64,000 nucleotides of DNA from Ensifer sp. WSM1721 (GTDB lineage Bacteria; Pseudomonadota; Alphaproteobacteria; Rhizobiales; Rhizobiaceae): the NCBI RefSeq assembly GCF_000513895.2, contig NZ_CP165782.1, positions 3,272,501 through 3,336,500 of the forward strand, in the 5' to 3' direction. Both the position numbers and the translations under genes were made by a program. The notes below the pieces were generated by a model. The model saw only the letters and a list, made by a program, of their open reading frames with translations. It was not told the origin of the DNA and did no database searches. Shown here piece after piece: positions 61,163 to 64,000 of this stretch. Positions within the stretch are counted from its first letter, which is position 1, and the number at the start of each line of letters is the position of its first letter.

Positions 61163-62674
61163 TCAGTTGGCTGATTCGGGAGCCAGGATTCCAGCCTTAA
61201 TGCACCATTCGCGCAAGGGTGTCAGCACCTCGTGGGAAAGTGCATGCCCGAGATAGGCGAAGGTGCGCGGCATATGTCTCATATAGCCGGGTTTGCCGTC
61301 GCGCTGCATCAGCCGCACCCAAATGCCGGCGAGCTTGCAGTTTCGCTGCGCGGCCATCAAATGCCAGTCGCGCAAGAAAGCCGCCTCGTCGAAAGCGCCG
61401 GAGGCCCTGCGCTCGGCGATATAGACATCCATCATGCGGTCGGCCAGGTCGCGGTCGATCGTTACGCGCGCGTCCTGCACGAGCGCGGCGACGTCATAGG
61501 CCGTAGGGCCGATCATCGCGTCCTGGAAATCGATGATGCCGACGCGGTCGCGGCCGGTGCGGTCGGCACGCCAGAGGATGTTGGGCGAGTGAAAGTCGCG
61601 CAGCAGCAGGTTCTTCTCCGCCGAGGCGAGAACGTCGATGAGATGGTCCCAGATTGCAAAGTAGTCTTTCCGCTCCGCCTCGGAGGCCGGTGCGCCGCGC
61701 TTCCACGGCAGGTGCCAGTCGACCAAAAGACTCGTTTCGATTTTGATCGCGGTTCGGTCGAAGTCGGGAATGCGATGGACGATGCCCTCCGCGATCGCAA
61801 TCTCGCGCTCGGCCGGTGCCGCATGGAGGCGGGCGAGCACCCGCGCGCCCTCGATGTAGCGCTCGGCGACGGGTCGGCCGTCAGCATCGATGATGCCCTC
61901 CGAGCCCAGATCTTCGATCAGCAGCAGGCCCAGGTCCAGGTCGCGCGCGTAGATCGCCGGCGCCGCGAAGCCGCGTTTGCGCAAGAATTCCGAGATCGCG
62001 ACGAAGGGAATGACGTCTTCGGCGATGTGGGCGAGCTGCTGATAGTATTTGCCGTCCTGCAGGATCGGGCCGGGCTTGTGCTTGGGCGCGTCCATCAGAA
62101 TCTTCGTCGGCTCGCCGTCGTGCGTGTGGATGCGCTCATAGGCCCGCACGGAAGCATCGCCGCTCAAGTGCCGCCGGCGGGCGCCGGCGTGACCGGCTTC
62201 CGTCAGGAAGCTCCGGATGGCAAGCGAACGGGTGATCCGGTTGAAGGCGGCCTCGGGGGCGGCGATTCGCAAGCGCCGTCCTTCGCCCTCGTGCGAGAAG
62301 GTCAGGGTGATCCGGTCGGCCGGCAGCGCCTCTTCCGCCTTCTCGGGCCACTCGACCAGACAGATGCCTTCGGAAAGCGCCTCGTCGAAACCGAGCTCGT
62401 CCAGTTCGGAAGCGTCAGCGAGGCGATAGAGGTCGAGATGGGCGACCGGGATCCTGAGATCGTAGCTTTGCACCAGGGTGAAGGTGGGGCTTGGCACCTC
62501 GAGCGCCTCGTCATCGGCCATCACCCGGAGAAAGGCCCGCGCGAAGGTGGATTTTCCGGCCCCGAGATCGCCCGAGAGGGCAACGCAATCGCCGGCCTTC
62601 AGTGCTAGCGCTAGGTCTTCGCCGAGCTCGATGGTGGCGGCTTCGTCCTTCAGCAGAAGTTCCAGAGACTTCAT
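61163..62674 (-). CDS. TsaE-AmgK fusion: tRNA t6A ATPase domain plus sugar (MurNAc/GlcNAc) kinase domain
   Basis: 503 aa. Residues 1 to about 150 are TsaE, the ATPase needed with TsaB/TsaD for t6A37 modification of ANN-decoding tRNAs, with Walker A GDLGAGKST at 35-43 and LVEWPEKAEE. Residues about 160-503 form an aminoglycoside-phosphotransferase-like AmgK domain with LLRDFHSPNILW and VGIIDFQDAMIGP for catalysis and metal binding. AmgK phosphorylates MurNAc/GlcNAc at C1. The fused form joins two unrelated functions. ATG at 62674, immediately before the stop codon of the kinase gene. Confidence 0.85.
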   Translation of the reverse strand: MKSLELLLKDEAATIELGEDLALALKAGDCVALSGDLGAGKSTFARAFLRVMADDEALEVPSPTFTLVQSYDLRIPVAHLDLYRLADASELDELGFDEALSEGICLVEWPEKAEEALPADRITLTFSHEGEGRRLRIAAPEAAFNRITRSLAIRSFLTEAGHAGARRRHLSGDASVRAYERIHTHDGEPTKILMDAPKHKPGPILQDGKYYQQLAHIAEDVIPFVAISEFLRKRGFAAPAIYARDLDLGLLLIEDLGSEGIIDADGRPVAERYIEGARVLARLHAAPAEREIAIAEGIVHRIPDFDRTAIKIETSLLVDWHLPWKRGAPASEAERKDYFAIWDHLIDVLASAEKNLLLRDFHSPNILWRADRTGRDRVGIIDFQDAMIGPTAYDVAALVQDARVTIDRDLADRMMDVYIAERRASGAFDEAAFLRDWHLMAAQRNCKLAGIWVRLMQRDGKPGYMRHMPRTFAYLGHALSHEVLTPLREWCIKAGILAPESAN

Positions 62675-64000
62675 CTATTCCGCCGCGATGATCTTCGGCA
62701 TTTCGGCGGAGGGAATGCGGCAGGTGACTTCCGTGCCTTCACCCTCCTTGCTGCGGATCGAGACCGCGCCGCGGTGCAGGCTGACGAAGCTCTCGACGAT
62801 TGAAAGCCCGAGACCGGCGCCGCCGCGCTGGCCGTAGCTCTCGAAGCGGTTGAAAACGGTGTTGAGCACGTCCTGCGGAATCCCCGGACCGGTGTCGGTG
62901 ACGGAGAAGAGAAAGTCGCTGCCTTCCCGCCAGCATTTCAGGTCGATCATGCTGCCGTCGGGCGCGAAATTGGCGGCATTGGTCAGAAGCTTGATGAAGA
63001 TCTGCTTCAGTCGCTGCTGGTCGGCAATGATGCGGCCGAGACTGTCAGGGGCGTCGACGCGGAGCGAAACGCCGCTCTCGGCGAGGCGATCCGCCATCTG
63101 CTGCGCCACGTCATCGAGCAGGTCGACGAGGTTCACCTCCGACATGTCGAGCTCGACAATGCCGGCGTCGACGGTCGCGAGATCGAGGATGTCGTTGACG
63201 ATTGTGAGTAGCAGCGAGGAGGAAGTGGCGATGTGATCGACATATTCCGCCTGGCGCTCGTTGAGCTCGCCGAAGGTGGGCGTCTTCAAGAGATCGGCAA
63301 AGCCGATGATGTTCGTCAGCGGCGAGCGCAGCTCGTAGGAAACGTGGTGGACGAAATCGTTCTTCAGCGCGTCGGCCTTGCGCAGCGCCTCGTTTTTCTC
63401 GGTCAGCGCCCGCTCGACGCGCACGCTGTCGGTGATGTTGACGAAGGTCAGCATCGTCTGGGCGTTCGGCAGCGGGATCACGGCATAGTCGAGGATCAGC
63501 CCGGTGCGCAGTTCGAGGATGCCGCGGCTCGACGGCCTCTCGTCGTCGAAACTTGTGATGATATGGGCGAAGCGCTTCCAACCATCCGGCTGGTCGTAGG
63601 AGGCGAGGCAGGCCTGCTCGATCGCGCGGATATGGGTGCCGGGCTTCGCCTCCGCCTCGCTGACGCCCCAGATTGCCCGGAAGGCCGGGTTCGACAGCCG
63701 AATGCGGCCGTCCGGCCCGAAGACGGCGACACCTTCGGCGAGATGGTCGATCGTTTCGCCCTGCACCTGGACGAGCGTGTTGTAGCGGGTTTCGAGGTCG
63801 ACCTTCTCCGTCAGGTTTTCGAAGACCCAGGTCGCGCCGCCCTGAGGCCGCGCGGTGGCGAAGACGCGCAACGTCTGGCCGTTCGGCAGGTGCCAGAGGT
63901 CGGACTGCGTGTCGAGAGCCTGATAGACCGAAAGCGCGTTCGCCTTCCATTGCTTCCAGTTGAGCTGCTCCGGCAGCTTGCCGCCCGCACGCAAACGATC
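62675..64000 (-). CDS. divL: DivL-like PAS sensor kinase, C-terminal part (pseudo-kinase: Tyr in place of His)
   Basis: Partial: only the last 441 residues are in the window. A PAS domain (about 80-190 of the fragment) is followed by a dimerisation segment reading HHVSYELRSPLTNIIG, where the usual phospho-accepting His is Tyr (codon at 63335-63337), and an intact ATPase domain (N-box LLTNAANFA, DTGPGIP, GAGLGLSIV). Tyr at that place and position next to TsaE are hallmarks of DivL, which controls the CckA-CtrA pathway in Caulobacter and Agrobacterium. Stop codon abuts the fusion gene's start. Confidence 0.82.
   Translation of the reverse strand, partial: DRLRAGGKLPEQLNWKQWKANALSVYQALDTQSDLWHLPNGQTLRVFATARPQGGATWVFENLTEKVDLETRYNTLVQVQGETIDHLAEGVAVFGPDGRIRLSNPAFRAIWGVSEAEAKPGTHIRAIEQACLASYDQPDGWKRFAHIITSFDDERPSSRGILELRTGLILDYAVIPLPNAQTMLTFVNITDSVRVERALTEKNEALRKADALKNDFVHHVSYELRSPLTNIIGFADLLKTPTFGELNERQAEYVDHIATSSSLLLTIVNDILDLATVDAGIVELDMSEVNLVDLLDDVAQQMADRLAESGVSLRVDAPDSLGRIIADQQRLKQIFIKLLTNAANFAPDGSMIDLKCWREGSDFLFSVTDTGPGIPQDVLNTVFNRFESYGQRGGAGLGLSIVESFVSLHRGAVSIRSKEGEGTEVTCRIPSAEMPKIIAAE

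Overview
The window looks like the chromosomal replication-origin region of a rhizobial alphaproteobacterium, most likely Sinorhizobium/Ensifer and close to S. meliloti. The reasons are the hemE-adjacent origin, the order mnmE-mnmG-rsmG-parA-parB, many RIME-type double-hairpin repeats of about 104 bp, CcrM-type GANTC sites, and rhizobial gene neighbours such as phaZ, a TsaE-AmgK fusion and a DivL-like kinase. No rRNA, tRNA, CRISPR array, prophage or intact insertion sequence was recognised.

Layout. 0-6.5 kb: end of an SDHAF4-like gene, acetyl-CoA synthetase, a TrcR-type (DUF1013) regulator, propionyl-CoA synthetase and a YggS-type PLP protein. 6.7-10.9 kb: leuS-lptE-holA. 11-20.4 kb, minus strand: parB, parA, rsmG, mnmG, mnmE, rho, hemJ, hemE. 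20.4-20.8 kb: candidate oriC. 20.8-24.8 kb, plus strand: PPDK regulator, maf, aroE, coaE, dnaQ. The genes nearest the candidate origin point away from it on both sides. 25-32.5 kb: secB, fxsA, a Tim44-like gene, mltA-smr-HTH, gyrB, a nitroreductase.

32.8-44.0 kb is the main accessory region. A semialdehyde dehydrogenase precedes a deoxy-sugar catabolic cluster: HpcH-type aldolase, GntR regulator with two DNA-binding domains, UxaA-type dehydratase, aldo/keto reductase, a three-gene sugar ABC importer and a zinc sugar-acid dehydrogenase. The set would fit an oxidative L-fucose-like route: sugar to lactone/acid, dehydration, then oxidation and/or aldol cleavage to pyruvate plus a lactaldehyde-type product. 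The substrate is inferred. 44.4-64 kb: phaZ, a DUF2852 protein, a YgjP-type metallopeptidase, a Pmp3-type peptide, trpF-trpB-trpA-accD-folC, trxA, addA-addB, a MurU-like nucleotidyltransferase, a TsaE-AmgK fusion, and the C-terminal part of a DivL-like kinase with Tyr in place of the phospho-accepting His.

Two exact 14-bp parS-like palindromes and five one-mismatch relatives lie between 4 and 46 kb, mostly close to parAB and the candidate origin. Several lie inside or at the edge of coding sequence. Nine RIME-like copies (one a half copy, one degenerate) sit in intergenic gaps; one appears to supply the stop codon of the Pmp3-type gene. Most genes are recognisable core genes. The most notable points are the parS spread, the gyrB leader with paired GANTC sites, the tandem-wHTH GntR protein, the TsaE-AmgK fusion and the deoxy-sugar cluster.
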